NCBI RefSeq assembly: GCF_902706095.1
Contig: NZ_CACSJP010000005.1
Span: 186,001 to 250,000 of the forward strand
Reading direction: 5' to 3'
Length of the DNA stretch: 64,000 bases
Source of the DNA: Rhizobium sp. 18065
GTDB lineage: Bacteria > Pseudomonadota > Alphaproteobacteria > Rhizobiales > Rhizobiaceae
The notes under the pieces were generated by a model. That model was not told the DNA's origin. It did not search any database and saw only the letters and a list, made by a program, of their open reading frames with translations. Below, in pieces: positions 8,967-16,574 of this stretch. Every line of letters begins with the position of its first letter. Within the stretch, counting starts at the first letter, position 1. Both the position numbers and the translations under genes were made by a program.

Positions 8967-9905
8967 ATGTCTGAAAACACAGTCGAAAACGCCTCCCCGA
9001 ACAAACATTCCATTCATGCCAAAGGTCGCGAAAAGCTGCTTGCCCACGCCGGAATGATGCTCTTTGCGGCGTTGATTGCCGGCTCCTTCTCCTTCGGTGG
9101 CATAGCGGCTCAATCCATGGATGCCGGACCCCTGACCCTCTGGCGCTACCTTCTCACCGTGATCGTCATGGGCATCATGGCATTCGGCATCTTCAAGGCG
9201 CCTTTCCAGTTTCCGAAAGAGCCCTGGCGCTTCGTCATCCTCGGCGGCCTGATCGCTATCTACATGCTGACCATGTTCACCGCCCTGGAATTCACCAGCC
9301 CTGTCCAGACCGGCGCCGTCTTCACGCTGATGCCGCTGATCAGCGCCGGCTTTGCTTTCTTCCTGTTGCGCCAGCCGACACGTCCGGGCGTTCTGGCGGC
9401 GCTTATCATCGCGGCCCTGGGTGCGATCTGGGTCATTTTCCGCGCCGATGTCGGTGCCATGCTGGCCTTTGACGTCGGTCGCGGCGAGCTGATCTATTTC
9501 GTCGGTGTCATCGGGCATGCCGCCTATGTGCCGCTGATCCGCAAGTTCGGCCGCGGCGAACATCCGGTCGCCTTTGGCTTCTGGGTGACGGTGTTCACCG
9601 TGCCGTGGCTCCTGCCGACCGGCGCGCTACCGCTGATCGAAACAGACTTTTCCACGCTGCCGCTGAGCGTCTGGGCGACGGTCGCCTATCTCGCGGTCGT
9701 CACGACTGCGATCACCTTCATGTTGCTGCAATATGCATCAACACGGCTTCCGGCTGCCAAAGTGCTCGGCTACGGCTATCTCACACCAACCTCGGTGATT
9801 ATTCTTGAGGGGTTGATCGGCCACGGCTGGGCGAGCCCGGCCGTCTTTGCCGGCGCACTTGTAACGGCCGGCGGCCTGCTCGTCATGGGACTGCTGAAGG
9901 ACTGA
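8967..9905 (+). CDS. DMT superfamily permease (EamA type)
   Basis: A 312-residue inner-membrane protein with ten likely helices in two EamA halves (MLFAALIAGSFSFGGIAAQSMDAGPLTLWRYL opens the first; LIYFVGVIGHAAYVPLIRKF opens the second). The second half ends with STRLPAAKVLGYGYLTPTSVIILEG, a common EamA feature. It probably exports small metabolites; the substrate is unknown. ATG 8967 (agga upstream) fits better than the long upstream extension from 8871, which is hydrophilic. It is convergent with and immediately adjacent to the RutR-like gene, so it may be an exporter for pyrimidine-derived compounds, but this is only positional inference. Confidence 0.85.
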   Translation: MSENTVENASPNKHSIHAKGREKLLAHAGMMLFAALIAGSFSFGGIAAQSMDAGPLTLWRYLLTVIVMGIMAFGIFKAPFQFPKEPWRFVILGGLIAIYMLTMFTALEFTSPVQTGAVFTLMPLISAGFAFFLLRQPTRPGVLAALIIAALGAIWVIFRADVGAMLAFDVGRGELIYFVGVIGHAAYVPLIRKFGRGEHPVAFGFWVTVFTVPWLLPTGALPLIETDFSTLPLSVWATVAYLAVVTTAITFMLLQYASTRLPAAKVLGYGYLTPTSVIILEGLIGHGWASPAVFAGALVTAGGLLVMGLLKD

Positions 9906-10556
9906 TCAGGCGTTCCTGTCGCCGAGGATCAGGCCACTGACGAACAGCTTTTCCAGAAATTGCGCGGCGGCCTCGAAACGATCGACGCCGTCACGGCCGC
10001 TGCCAAGCACCGCCCTCACCTGAACGTCGAAATCGGCGTAGTGCTGCGTGGTCGACCAGATCGAGAAAATCATGTGATAGGGGTCGCAGTCGCGCACCTT
10101 GCCGGCCGCGATCCAGGCCCGGATCACCTCGGCCTTTTCGTCGACCAGCTCCTTCAGCTGCCCTTCGAGAAGGCCTTCAATATGTGGCGCCCCCTGCAAG
10201 ATCTCATTGGCGAACAGCCGGCTCTCGCGCGGAAAGTCGCGCGCCATTTCCAGCTTGCGGCGGATATAGGAGCGGATTTCCTCCTCGGGGTCTCCCTCGG
10301 CATCGAACGCCTGCAATGGCTCCAGCCAGTTTTCCAGCACCCGATCGATCAACGCCCGGTGCATCGTGTCCTTGGTCCGGAAATAGTAGAGCAGGTTCGG
10401 TTTCGACATACCTGCCACCTCGGCGATCTGATCGATCGTCGAGCCATGAAAGCCACGCTGCGAAAAGACTTCGAGCGCCGCCTCGAGGATAAGCTCCTCT
10501 TTCTCTTCCTGAATGCGCGTTCGCCTCTGGGTCTGTGCCGCTCTCGGTATCGCCAT
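9906..10556 (-). CDS. rutR: TetR-family regulator, RutR-like
   Basis: A 216-residue regulator. Residues 20-70 are the TetR helix-turn-helix (ILEAALEVFSQRGFHGSTIDQIAEVAGMSKPNLLYYF), and the sequence ILEAALEVFSQ...MSKPNLLYYFRTKDTM closely resembles E. coli RutR. The C-terminal domain (RRKLEMARDFPRESRLFANEILQGAPHIE, then DPYHMIFSIWSTTQHYADF) matches the RutR-type ligand domain. RutR responds to uracil and thymine. The gene is divergent from the N-carbamoyl-beta-alanine amidohydrolase gene, and a RutR-like palindrome lies between them. It probably controls the pyrimidine genes here. Confidence 0.85.
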   Translation of the reverse strand: MAIPRAAQTQRRTRIQEEKEELILEAALEVFSQRGFHGSTIDQIAEVAGMSKPNLLYYFRTKDTMHRALIDRVLENWLEPLQAFDAEGDPEEEIRSYIRRKLEMARDFPRESRLFANEILQGAPHIEGLLEGQLKELVDEKAEVIRAWIAAGKVRDCDPYHMIFSIWSTTQHYADFDVQVRAVLGSGRDGVDRFEAAAQFLEKLFVSGLILGDRNA

Positions 10557-10688
10557 CTTTTAGGTGTTCCCGCCTAACATCTTGAAGTCACTCGACAATA
10601 TTGGCGCACATTTTCTGTGCAACTGCCCGGTTTTTTGTCGCAAATTTTTCCGATTTTCGTCTTGAGTGCCGCGATGGAAGCTGTAATG

Positions 10689-10706
10689 TTTTACCAGTCG
10701 GTCAAA
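10689..10706. promoter_or_regulatory. RutR-like operator between rutR and the amidohydrolase gene
   Basis: TTTTACC-AGTC-GGTCAAA is a 7-4-7 inverted repeat with one mismatch, close to the E. coli RutR consensus TTGACCAnnTGGTCAA. It lies in the 289-base divergent gap, 140 bases from the amidohydrolase ATG and 133 bases from the regulator ATG, so it can serve both directions. The same left arm and spacing occur upstream of preT. Confidence 0.55.
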
Positions 10707-10845
10707 TTATTGGACAGATGCCGGACAAAGGCAACTACCGATACGACAGCGGTAAAAAACAAATAACAATCGCAGCCGTTGACCGGGGGAAAGAAGAGGC
10801 CAGACGCAAGATCCGGCTTCCGATAAACAGGTGAGGATCTAGATC

Positions 10846-12099
10846 ATGACGGCTCAACCCGGCGTAAACCTGCGCGTAAACGGCGACCGGCTGTGGGACA
10901 TGCTGATGGACATGGCGAAGATCGGCCCGGGCATTGCCGGCGGCAACAATCGCCAGACGCTGACGGATGAGGATGCTGTCGGACGGTCATTGTTTCAGAC
11001 GTGGTGCGAAGCGGCCGGCATGACCATGGCCGTCGACAAGATGGGCACCATGTTCGCCACGCGCGCGGGTACCGATCCCGACGCCCTGCCTGTTTATGTC
11101 GGCAGCCATCTCGACACCCAGCCGACTGGCGGCAAGTATGACGGCGTACTGGGCGTGCTGGCAGCGCTTGAAGTCGTCCGCTCGATGAACGATCTGGGCA
11201 TCCAGACAAAGCACCCGATCGTCGTCACCAACTGGGCCAATGAAGAAGGCGCGCGTTTTGCCCCGGCCATGCTGGCTTCCGGCGTCTTTGCCGGCGTGCA
11301 CACACTCGACTATGCCTATGGCCGCAAGGATCCGGATGGCAAAACTTACGGCGACGAGCTGAAGCGCATCGGCTGGCTGGGCGAGGAGGAAGTCGGCGCG
11401 CGGCGGATGCATGCCTATTTCGAATATCATATCGAACAGGGCCCGATCCTTGAGGCTGAAGACAGGCAGATCGGCGTCGTCACCCATTGCCAGGGGCTGT
11501 GGTGGTTGGAATTCACCCTGACCGGCCGAGAGGCGCATACCGGCTCGACCCCGATGAACCTGCGCGTCAATGCCGGTCTTGCCATGGCCCGCATCATGGA
11601 AATGGTCCAGACGGTTGCCATGAGCGAACAACCCGGCGCCGTCGGCGGCGTTGGCCAGGTGAAGTTCTCGCCCAATTCGCGCAATGTTCTGCCCGGCACC
11701 GTCGTCTTCACCGTCGACATCCGCACGCCCTCCCAGGAAAAGCTCGATCGCATGCGTGCCAAGATCGAGGCAGAGGCAGCGACAATCTGCGAAACGCTCG
11801 GTGTCGGCTGTTCGGTCGAGGCCGTCGGCCATTTCGATCCCGTCACCTTCGACCCGAAGCTCGTCGCCTCCGTCCGCAAGGCGGCGGAAGATCTCGGCTA
11901 CAGCCACATGGACATCATTTCCGGCGCCGGCCACGACGCCTGCTGGGCCGCCAAGGTCGCACCATCAACCATGATCATGTGCCCCTGCGTCGGCGGTTTG
12001 TCGCACAACGAAGCCGAGGAGATCTCCAAGGACTGGGCCACGGCAGGAGCCGACGTGCTGCTGCGCGCGGTGCTGGAGACTGCGGAGATTGTCGGGTGA
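10846..12099 (+). CDS. Zn-dependent N-carbamoyl-beta-alanine amidohydrolase (beta-ureidopropionase)
   Basis: A 417-residue M20-family hydrolase of the HyuC/AmaB/beta-alanine synthase type. It hydrolyses N-carbamoyl-beta-alanine (or the 2-methyl form from thymine) to the beta-amino acid, CO2 and ammonia, the last step of reductive pyrimidine breakdown. Metal ligands are visible: the His in GSHLDTQPTGG, the Asp in KYDGVLG, the Glu pair in NWANEEGARF, the His in EYHIEQGP and the C-terminal His in GGLSHNEAE. A dimerisation lid domain spans about residues 210-330 (GREAHTGSTPM). A gaggat ribosome site precedes the ATG. It is the first gene of an operon with the small coiled-coil gene and the dihydropyrimidinase. 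Confidence 0.9.
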   Translation: MTAQPGVNLRVNGDRLWDMLMDMAKIGPGIAGGNNRQTLTDEDAVGRSLFQTWCEAAGMTMAVDKMGTMFATRAGTDPDALPVYVGSHLDTQPTGGKYDGVLGVLAALEVVRSMNDLGIQTKHPIVVTNWANEEGARFAPAMLASGVFAGVHTLDYAYGRKDPDGKTYGDELKRIGWLGEEEVGARRMHAYFEYHIEQGPILEAEDRQIGVVTHCQGLWWLEFTLTGREAHTGSTPMNLRVNAGLAMARIMEMVQTVAMSEQPGAVGGVGQVKFSPNSRNVLPGTVVFTVDIRTPSQEKLDRMRAKIEAEAATICETLGVGCSVEAVGHFDPVTFDPKLVASVRKAAEDLGYSHMDIISGAGHDACWAAKVAPSTMIMCPCVGGLSHNEAEEISKDWATAGADVLLRAVLETAEIVG

Positions 12100-12148
12100 A
12101 CACTTCGGCGTTATATTGGGTTGTGCAAGGTCCGATGGAGCATCGATC

Positions 12149-12373
12149 ATGTCCTCGTCTGCCGACAATCTGGTCCTCGAACACCTGCGCGCAATCCGCG
12201 GCAAGATGGATCGCCTCTCCGACGACATGTCGGAGGTCAAAGCGCGCCTCGGCGTCCTCGAATACCAGGTCGGTGGCCTCACAGCCCAGAATGCCGGTTT
12301 CTCCAATCGGCTCGATCGGTTGGACGATCGCCTTTCCCGCATTGAACAGCGGCTCGATCTGGTCGAGGTATAA
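12149..12373 (+). CDS. Small coiled-coil protein between amidohydrolase and hydantoinase genes
   Basis: A 74-residue protein, almost entirely helical with heptad-like spacing of L, V and I (LVLEHLRAIRGKMDRLSDDM..., then RLDRLDDRLSRIEQRLDLVEV). It resembles small rhizobial coiled-coil proteins of unknown function and is probably oligomeric. The ATG at 12149 has an upstream GGAG; an in-frame upstream start overlapping the amidohydrolase gene is less likely. It sits in the gap between two pathway enzymes in the same orientation and could be an assembly or regulatory subunit, which is inference only. Confidence 0.6.
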   Translation: MSSSADNLVLEHLRAIRGKMDRLSDDMSEVKARLGVLEYQVGGLTAQNAGFSNRLDRLDDRLSRIEQRLDLVEV

Positions 12374-12492
12374 ATCGACGTCGCACGGGGCTTCTCCCGA
12401 GCACATGCTGAACATCCACTAGATGGCACGACGCGGCGCAACAGCACCGTGAACGGTGCCGCCGTCTTGAAAAACGAGAGGGAGAGCAGGCA

Positions 12493-13947
12493 ATGACCAC
12501 AGTCATCAAGAACGGCACCATCGTCACCGCCGATCTCACCTACAAGGCCGACGTCAAGATCGACGCTGGCGTGATCGTCGAGATAGGCCCAAACCTCACT
12601 GGCGACACCGTGCTCGACGCCACCGGCTGTTACGTCATGCCGGGCGGCATCGACCCGCATGTGCATCTCGAAATGCCGTTCATGGGCACCTATTCGGCGG
12701 ATGATTTCGAAAGCGGCACCCGTGCCGGTCTTGCCGGCGGCACCACCATGGTCGTCGATTTCTGTCTTCCGGCACCGGACCAGTCTCTGCTGGAAGCCTT
12801 GCAGATGTGGGACAACAAGACGTCGCGCGCCAATGCTGACTATTCCTTCCACATGGCGATCACCGGCTGGAACGAGCGCGTCTTCGACGAGATGAAAACG
12901 GTCGTTCAGGACAAAGGCATCAACACCTTCAAGCACTTCATGGCCTACAAGGGTGCACTGATGGTCAACGACGACGAGATGTTCGCCTCGTTTTCGCGCT
13001 GCGCAGAGCTTGGCGCCCTGCCGCTCGTCCACGCAGAAAACGGCGACGTCGTTGCCGCCATGACCGCCAAGCTGATGGCCGAGGGCAATACCGGCCCCGA
13101 GGCGCATGCCTATTCCCGCACGCCAGAAGTCGAGGGCGAAGCGACCAACCGCGCCATCATGCTGGCCGACATGGCCGGCGTACCGCTCTATGTTGTGCAC
13201 ACCTCCTGCGAACAGGCGCATGAAGCGATCCGCCGCGCGCGCCAGAAGGGTATGCGCGTCTATGGCGAGCCGCTGATCCAGCACCTGACGCTCGACGAAA
13301 GCGAATATTTCGACAAGGACTGGGACCACGCCGCCCGCCGTGTCATGTCGCCGCCCTTCCGCAACAAGCAGCATCAGGACAGTCTCTGGGCCGGCCTGCA
13401 GTCCGGCTCGCTCTCGGTCGTCGCCACCGACCACTGCGCCTTCACCACCGAGCAGAAACGCTTCGGCCTCGAAAGCTTCGCCAAGATCCCGAACGGCACC
13501 GGCGGCCTGGAAGACCGCATGCCGATGCTGTGGACCTACGGTGTCGCGACCGGCCGCCTGACGATGAACGAATTCGTCGCGGTCACCTCGACCAACATCG
13601 CCAAGATCCTCAACATCTACCCGAAAAAGGGTGCCGTTCTTGTCGGTGCCGATGCCGACCTCGTCGTCTGGGATCCGAAGCGCTCGAAGACGATTTCGGC
13701 CAAGACCCAGCAGTCGTCGATCGACTACAACGTCTTCGAAGGAAAGCAGGTCACTGGTCTACCGCGCTACACGCTCACCCGCGGTCATGTCGCGATCGAG
13801 GAAGGAACGGTGAAAACGCAAGAAGGCCACGGCCAGTTCGTCCGGCGCGAACCGTTCACAGCGGTCAACAAGGCGCTTTCGACCTGGAAGGAACTTGTGG
13901 CACCGCGCAAGGTCGAGCGATCAGGCATTCCGGCGACGGGGGTGTGA
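12493..13947 (+). CDS. hydA: Dihydropyrimidinase / D-hydantoinase
   Basis: A 484-residue cyclic amidohydrolase that opens dihydrouracil or dihydrothymine to the N-carbamoyl-beta-amino acid. The metal-binding HxH lies near residue 57 (GGIDPHVHLEMPF). The carbamylated Lys is in FKHFMAYKGAL (near 148), followed by His ligands in LVHAENGD and YVVHTSCEQAHEA, and the Asp in VVATDHCAFTTEQK. The length matches the family. A gggag ribosome site precedes the ATG. It supplies the middle step between PreTA and the amidohydrolase at 10846-12099, and lies in the same operon as the latter. Confidence 0.93.
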   Translation: MTTVIKNGTIVTADLTYKADVKIDAGVIVEIGPNLTGDTVLDATGCYVMPGGIDPHVHLEMPFMGTYSADDFESGTRAGLAGGTTMVVDFCLPAPDQSLLEALQMWDNKTSRANADYSFHMAITGWNERVFDEMKTVVQDKGINTFKHFMAYKGALMVNDDEMFASFSRCAELGALPLVHAENGDVVAAMTAKLMAEGNTGPEAHAYSRTPEVEGEATNRAIMLADMAGVPLYVVHTSCEQAHEAIRRARQKGMRVYGEPLIQHLTLDESEYFDKDWDHAARRVMSPPFRNKQHQDSLWAGLQSGSLSVVATDHCAFTTEQKRFGLESFAKIPNGTGGLEDRMPMLWTYGVATGRLTMNEFVAVTSTNIAKILNIYPKKGAVLVGADADLVVWDPKRSKTISAKTQQSSIDYNVFEGKQVTGLPRYTLTRGHVAIEEGTVKTQEGHGQFVRREPFTAVNKALSTWKELVAPRKVERSGIPATGV

Positions 13948-13975
13948 TAGAACCGATGTCGCTGGCGCGCGGTGT

Positions 13976-14155
13976 TCCCCCCCTCTGCCCTGCCGGGCAT
14001 CTCCCCCACAAGGGGGGAGATCGGGTGCGGCTGGGCAGTCGCTCCAACCGACAGACCGGAGGATCATGCTGCGTCAGGCAGCTTATCCAAGCGGCAGAAC
14101 ATTTGCGGGGTCCGATCTCCCCCCGTGTGGGGGAGATGTCCGGCAGGACAGAGGG
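13976..14155. repeat. Composite palindromic intergenic element with about 47-bp inverted arms
   Basis: Left arm about 13978-14025 and right arm about 14109-14155 are inverted copies of each other with only a few mismatches. Each arm itself contains a hairpin built on ATCTCCCCC...GGGGGAGAT, and the outer ends read CCCCCCTCTG. This is the type of GC-rich palindromic repeat found dispersed between rhizobial genes. The rest of the 13948-14246 gap between the convergent hydA and cupin genes holds nothing else I can identify; the element may also terminate both transcripts. Confidence 0.75.
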
Positions 14156-14246
14156 GGGTGCCTCGGGCACTGTCGTAAAATCAGAAAAACAGCACCCTCA
14201 TCAGTACCCACGCTCCACCGTCTCCCCGCTGCGGAGAAGGCGACAC

Positions 14247-14660
14247 TCACACCTCCACCAATCCCTCCAGCTCCGGCAAAAGCACAACACTCTCCTGCTC
14301 GTTCGGATCGGTACGCGCGATGATCGCCGTGCACGGTGCGTTCGACAGGTTGGCCGGCAGATGCGGCACGCCGGCGGGAATGTAGAACAGCTCGCCGGCA
14401 TGCACGACGACATGATTTTCCAGCCGCTCGCCATACCAGGTATGGGCCTGGCCGGAGAGCATGTAGATCGCCGTCTCGTGGCTCTCGTGCAGATGCGCCT
14501 TGGCGCGCGCGCCGGGTGGCATGGTGAGGATATGCATGCAGATCCCCTTGGCCCCGACCGTCTCGGCCGCAATGCCTTCGAAATAGCTCAAGCCCTGCTT
14601 GCCTTCATAGGTATGGCCGGGCTTCACAAGGCGACAGGTGGGCTTTGATGACGTGTCCAT
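14247..14660 (-). CDS. Cupin-domain protein
   Basis: A 137-residue single-domain cupin. Motif 1 is PGARAKAHLHESHETAIYMLSG, with the two His and the Glu that bind metal, and motif 2 is HAGELFYIPAGVPHLPANLS. Such proteins include small-molecule isomerases and dioxygenases; the substrate is not evident. ATG 14660 is chosen because gaggag lies just upstream of it, whereas the earlier in-frame ATG at 14678 lacks one. It is divergent from the ABC importer genes and 3'-adjacent to hydA, so a role in pyrimidine or hydantoin metabolism is possible but unproven. Confidence 0.8.
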   Translation of the reverse strand: MDTSSKPTCRLVKPGHTYEGKQGLSYFEGIAAETVGAKGICMHILTMPPGARAKAHLHESHETAIYMLSGQAHTWYGERLENHVVVHAGELFYIPAGVPHLPANLSNAPCTAIIARTDPNEQESVVLLPELEGLVEV

Positions 14661-14784
14661 GGTCTGCTCCTCATCCATCGCGCGACAGGGTCGCGATCCC
14701 GTTTTCGCCGTCTCCGGGCGGCATCATCATGACAGCATGCAAGAGCCTTCCAGGCTTTGCAACAAACCCGAATGGTCCCAACGC

Positions 14785-15573
14785 ATGAATGCTCCCATCT
14801 CCGTCGTGTCAGCCAGGGACCTCAGTCTCACCTTCGAGACCAATGACGGACCCGTGCACGCCCTGTCGAATGTCGATCTCGAGGTGAAGAAGGGCGATTT
14901 CGTCTCCTTCATCGGCCCGTCCGGCTGCGGCAAGACGACTTTCCTGCGCGTCATCGCCGACCTCGAGAAACACACGAGCGGCGCGATCACCGTCAACGGC
15001 ATGACGCCGGAAGAGGCCCGCAAGGCGCGTTCTTACGGCTATGTCTTCCAGGCCGCAGCCCTCTATCCCTGGCGCACGATCGAGAAGAACATCGCCCTGC
15101 CGCTCGAAATCATGGGCTACAGCGCCGGGGAGAAGAAGAAGCGCATCGCGCAGACGCTGGATCTCGTCAACCTTGGCGGCTTCGCCAAGAAATACCCCTG
15201 GCAGCTCTCCGGCGGCATGCAGCAACGCGCCTCGATCGCCCGCGCGCTCGCCTTCGATGCAGACCTGCTGCTGATGGATGAACCCTTCGGCGCACTCGAC
15301 GAAATCGTCCGCGACCATCTGAATTCCGAACTGCTGAAACTCTGGGAGCGCACCAACAAGACGATCTGCTTCGTCACCCATTCGATCCCGGAAGCCGTCT
15401 ATCTCTCGACCAAGATCGTCGTCATGAGCCCGAGGCCGGGCCGCGTCACCGATATCATCGAGTCGACCCTGCCGAAGGAGCGCCCGCTCGAGATCCGCGA
15501 AACCCCGGAGTTTCTGGAAATAGCCCAGCGCGTCCGCGAAGGCCTGAAGGCGGGGCATAGCTATGAAGAATAG
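14785..15573 (+). CDS. NitT/TauT/ThiZ-type ABC importer, ATP-binding subunit
   Basis: A 262-residue ATPase with Walker A GPSGCGKTT (near residue 49), ABC signature LSGGMQQR, Walker B LLLMDEPFGALD and switch His in FVTHSIPEAVYLS. It belongs to the nitrate/sulfonate/thiamine-precursor branch. With the two permeases at 16575-18328 and the binding protein at 18361-19353 it forms a complete importer. Its position in the pyrimidine cluster suggests that the ligand is a pyrimidine or hydantoin-like base. An in-frame ATG at 14737 is an alternative start. The operon is interrupted after this gene by an inverted-repeat element and a DUF559 gene. Confidence 0.9.
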   Translation: MNAPISVVSARDLSLTFETNDGPVHALSNVDLEVKKGDFVSFIGPSGCGKTTFLRVIADLEKHTSGAITVNGMTPEEARKARSYGYVFQAAALYPWRTIEKNIALPLEIMGYSAGEKKKRIAQTLDLVNLGGFAKKYPWQLSGGMQQRASIARALAFDADLLLMDEPFGALDEIVRDHLNSELLKLWERTNKTICFVTHSIPEAVYLSTKIVVMSPRPGRVTDIIESTLPKERPLEIRETPEFLEIAQRVREGLKAGHSYEE

Positions 15574-15593
15574 TGTGCGGACTAGGGAGAAGA

Positions 15594-15818
15594 CCCCTCC
15601 CCAACCCCTCCCCACAAGGGGGAGGGACTTTGGCGCCCGCGGCATTTCGTTTCCCCAGCCACTAACCATGCCACAGTTGGTAGCTCATACAGCTTCACTC
15701 GTGGAAACTACCTCAACCTTCCTGTTGACGCACCAGATGCAACGGCAGCGGAGGTTCTCCTTCAGCACGAGGGCGGCGGTAAAGCCCCTCCCCCTTGTGG
15801 GGAGGGGTTGGGGAGGGG
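15594..15818. repeat. Inverted-repeat element inside the ABC operon
   Basis: Bases 15594-15626 and 15786-15818 are perfect 33-base inverted copies (CCCCTCCCC...GGGGGAGGG pattern), separated by about 159 bases of unrelated, non-coding sequence. The arms can fold against each other, and each has an inner palindrome (CTCCCCACAAGGGGGAG). It resembles a non-autonomous palindromic element. It lies directly between the ATPase gene and the DUF559 gene and must be transcribed through if the operon is intact. Confidence 0.8.
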
Positions 15819-15856
15819 AAACCGCTTGCTCCCATATCGATGGAAGGCACAATCCA

Positions 15857-16240
15857 ATGCCGCATTCCAACATCGACCCAAAGACCCGCAAACGCGCACG
15901 CACGCTACGCACAGAATTGACTAAAGCCGAGCGCGAAATGTGGGACATTCTGCGCGACTTCCGCCCGCGCGGCGCACGCTTCCGCCGGGAAACGCCGATT
16001 GGCCCTTATATCGCAGACTTCGCATGGCTTGCAGCGCGCATAGTCGTCGAGGTCGACGGTGACAGCCATGAAACCGATGCGGGCCGTAAACATGATCTGC
16101 GTCGGGACGCGTTCATGACATCACAAGGTTTCAAGGTTCTTCGCTTCGACAACGATTTGGTGATCGACAATCCAGATCATGTTTTTCTGACAATCGAAGC
16201 CTCCATCGCACATCTACTGAAGGAGGCACCCTCCCCATGA
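15857..16240 (+). CDS. DUF559 (Vsr-like endonuclease fold) protein
   Basis: A 127-residue protein with the DUF559 pattern: RTELTKAEREMWDILRDFRPRGARFRRETPIGPYIADF, then ARIVVEVDGDSH, and a final GFKVLRFDNDLVI strand. The conserved Glu/Asp residues in ADF and VEVDGDSH match the restriction-endonuclease-like (Vsr) catalytic layout. A nuclease role is expected from the fold but is not shown for the family as a whole. The longer in-frame extension from 15563 runs through the inverted repeat and is not real. Its stop overlaps the next start (ATGA). It looks like an intruder in the importer operon. Confidence 0.85.
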   Translation: MPHSNIDPKTRKRARTLRTELTKAEREMWDILRDFRPRGARFRRETPIGPYIADFAWLAARIVVEVDGDSHETDAGRKHDLRRDAFMTSQGFKVLRFDNDLVIDNPDHVFLTIEASIAHLLKEAPSP

Positions 16241-16572
16241 ACCCTGCCTTCCTCATCTGGCTAGGCGCAGCCATGGCAACATTCCTCGCAGCCGCCACCG
16301 TGTCGCGCGCCTATGTCTCGAACAACAATCTCTGGGTGCTTGCCGCCTCTCTCGTCCTCTATTGCCTCGGCAATCTGATGATGGTGAAACTGATGCGCGA
16401 AGGCGGCCTGGGCATGGCGATCTCGGCCTCGGCTATCGCACAACTGGTACTGATCAACGTCATTGCCTTCTTCCTGTTCGGCGAACGCCTCAGCACCATC
16501 CAGATGGCCGGCGTCGCCCTTGGCGTCGTCTCCATGGCGCTGATGCTCTATCCGGCCAAGGGAGGCGTGTGA
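16237..16572 (+). CDS. Small four-helix DMT/EamA-like membrane protein
   Basis: A 111-residue protein with four hydrophobic helices, ending in FGERLSTIQMAGVALGVVSMALMLYP, the typical end of an EamA or small-multidrug-resistance half-unit. It would need to dimerise to make a transporter. It starts within the DUF559 stop codon and ends 2 bases before the first permease ATG, so it is translationally coupled to both. It may be a partner of the importer or an independent exporter. Confidence 0.75.
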   Translation: MNPAFLIWLGAAMATFLAAATVSRAYVSNNNLWVLAASLVLYCLGNLMMVKLMREGGLGMAISASAIAQLVLINVIAFFLFGERLSTIQMAGVALGVVSMALMLYPAKGGV

Positions 16573-16574
16573 TC

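Noticed and set aside
10601..10834. Short plus-strand frame in the rutR-amidohydrolase gap
   Set aside because: It covers the operator region, has low third-position G/C and no ribosome site, so it is probably not a gene.
11965..13434. Minus-strand frame of 489 codons over the amidohydrolase, small gene and hydA
   Set aside because: It crosses three well-supported genes in antisense and has no recognisable domain.
13976..14155. Inverted arms considered as ends of an insertion sequence
   Set aside because: Only about 83 bases lie between the arms, there is no transposase and no target-site duplication could be seen.
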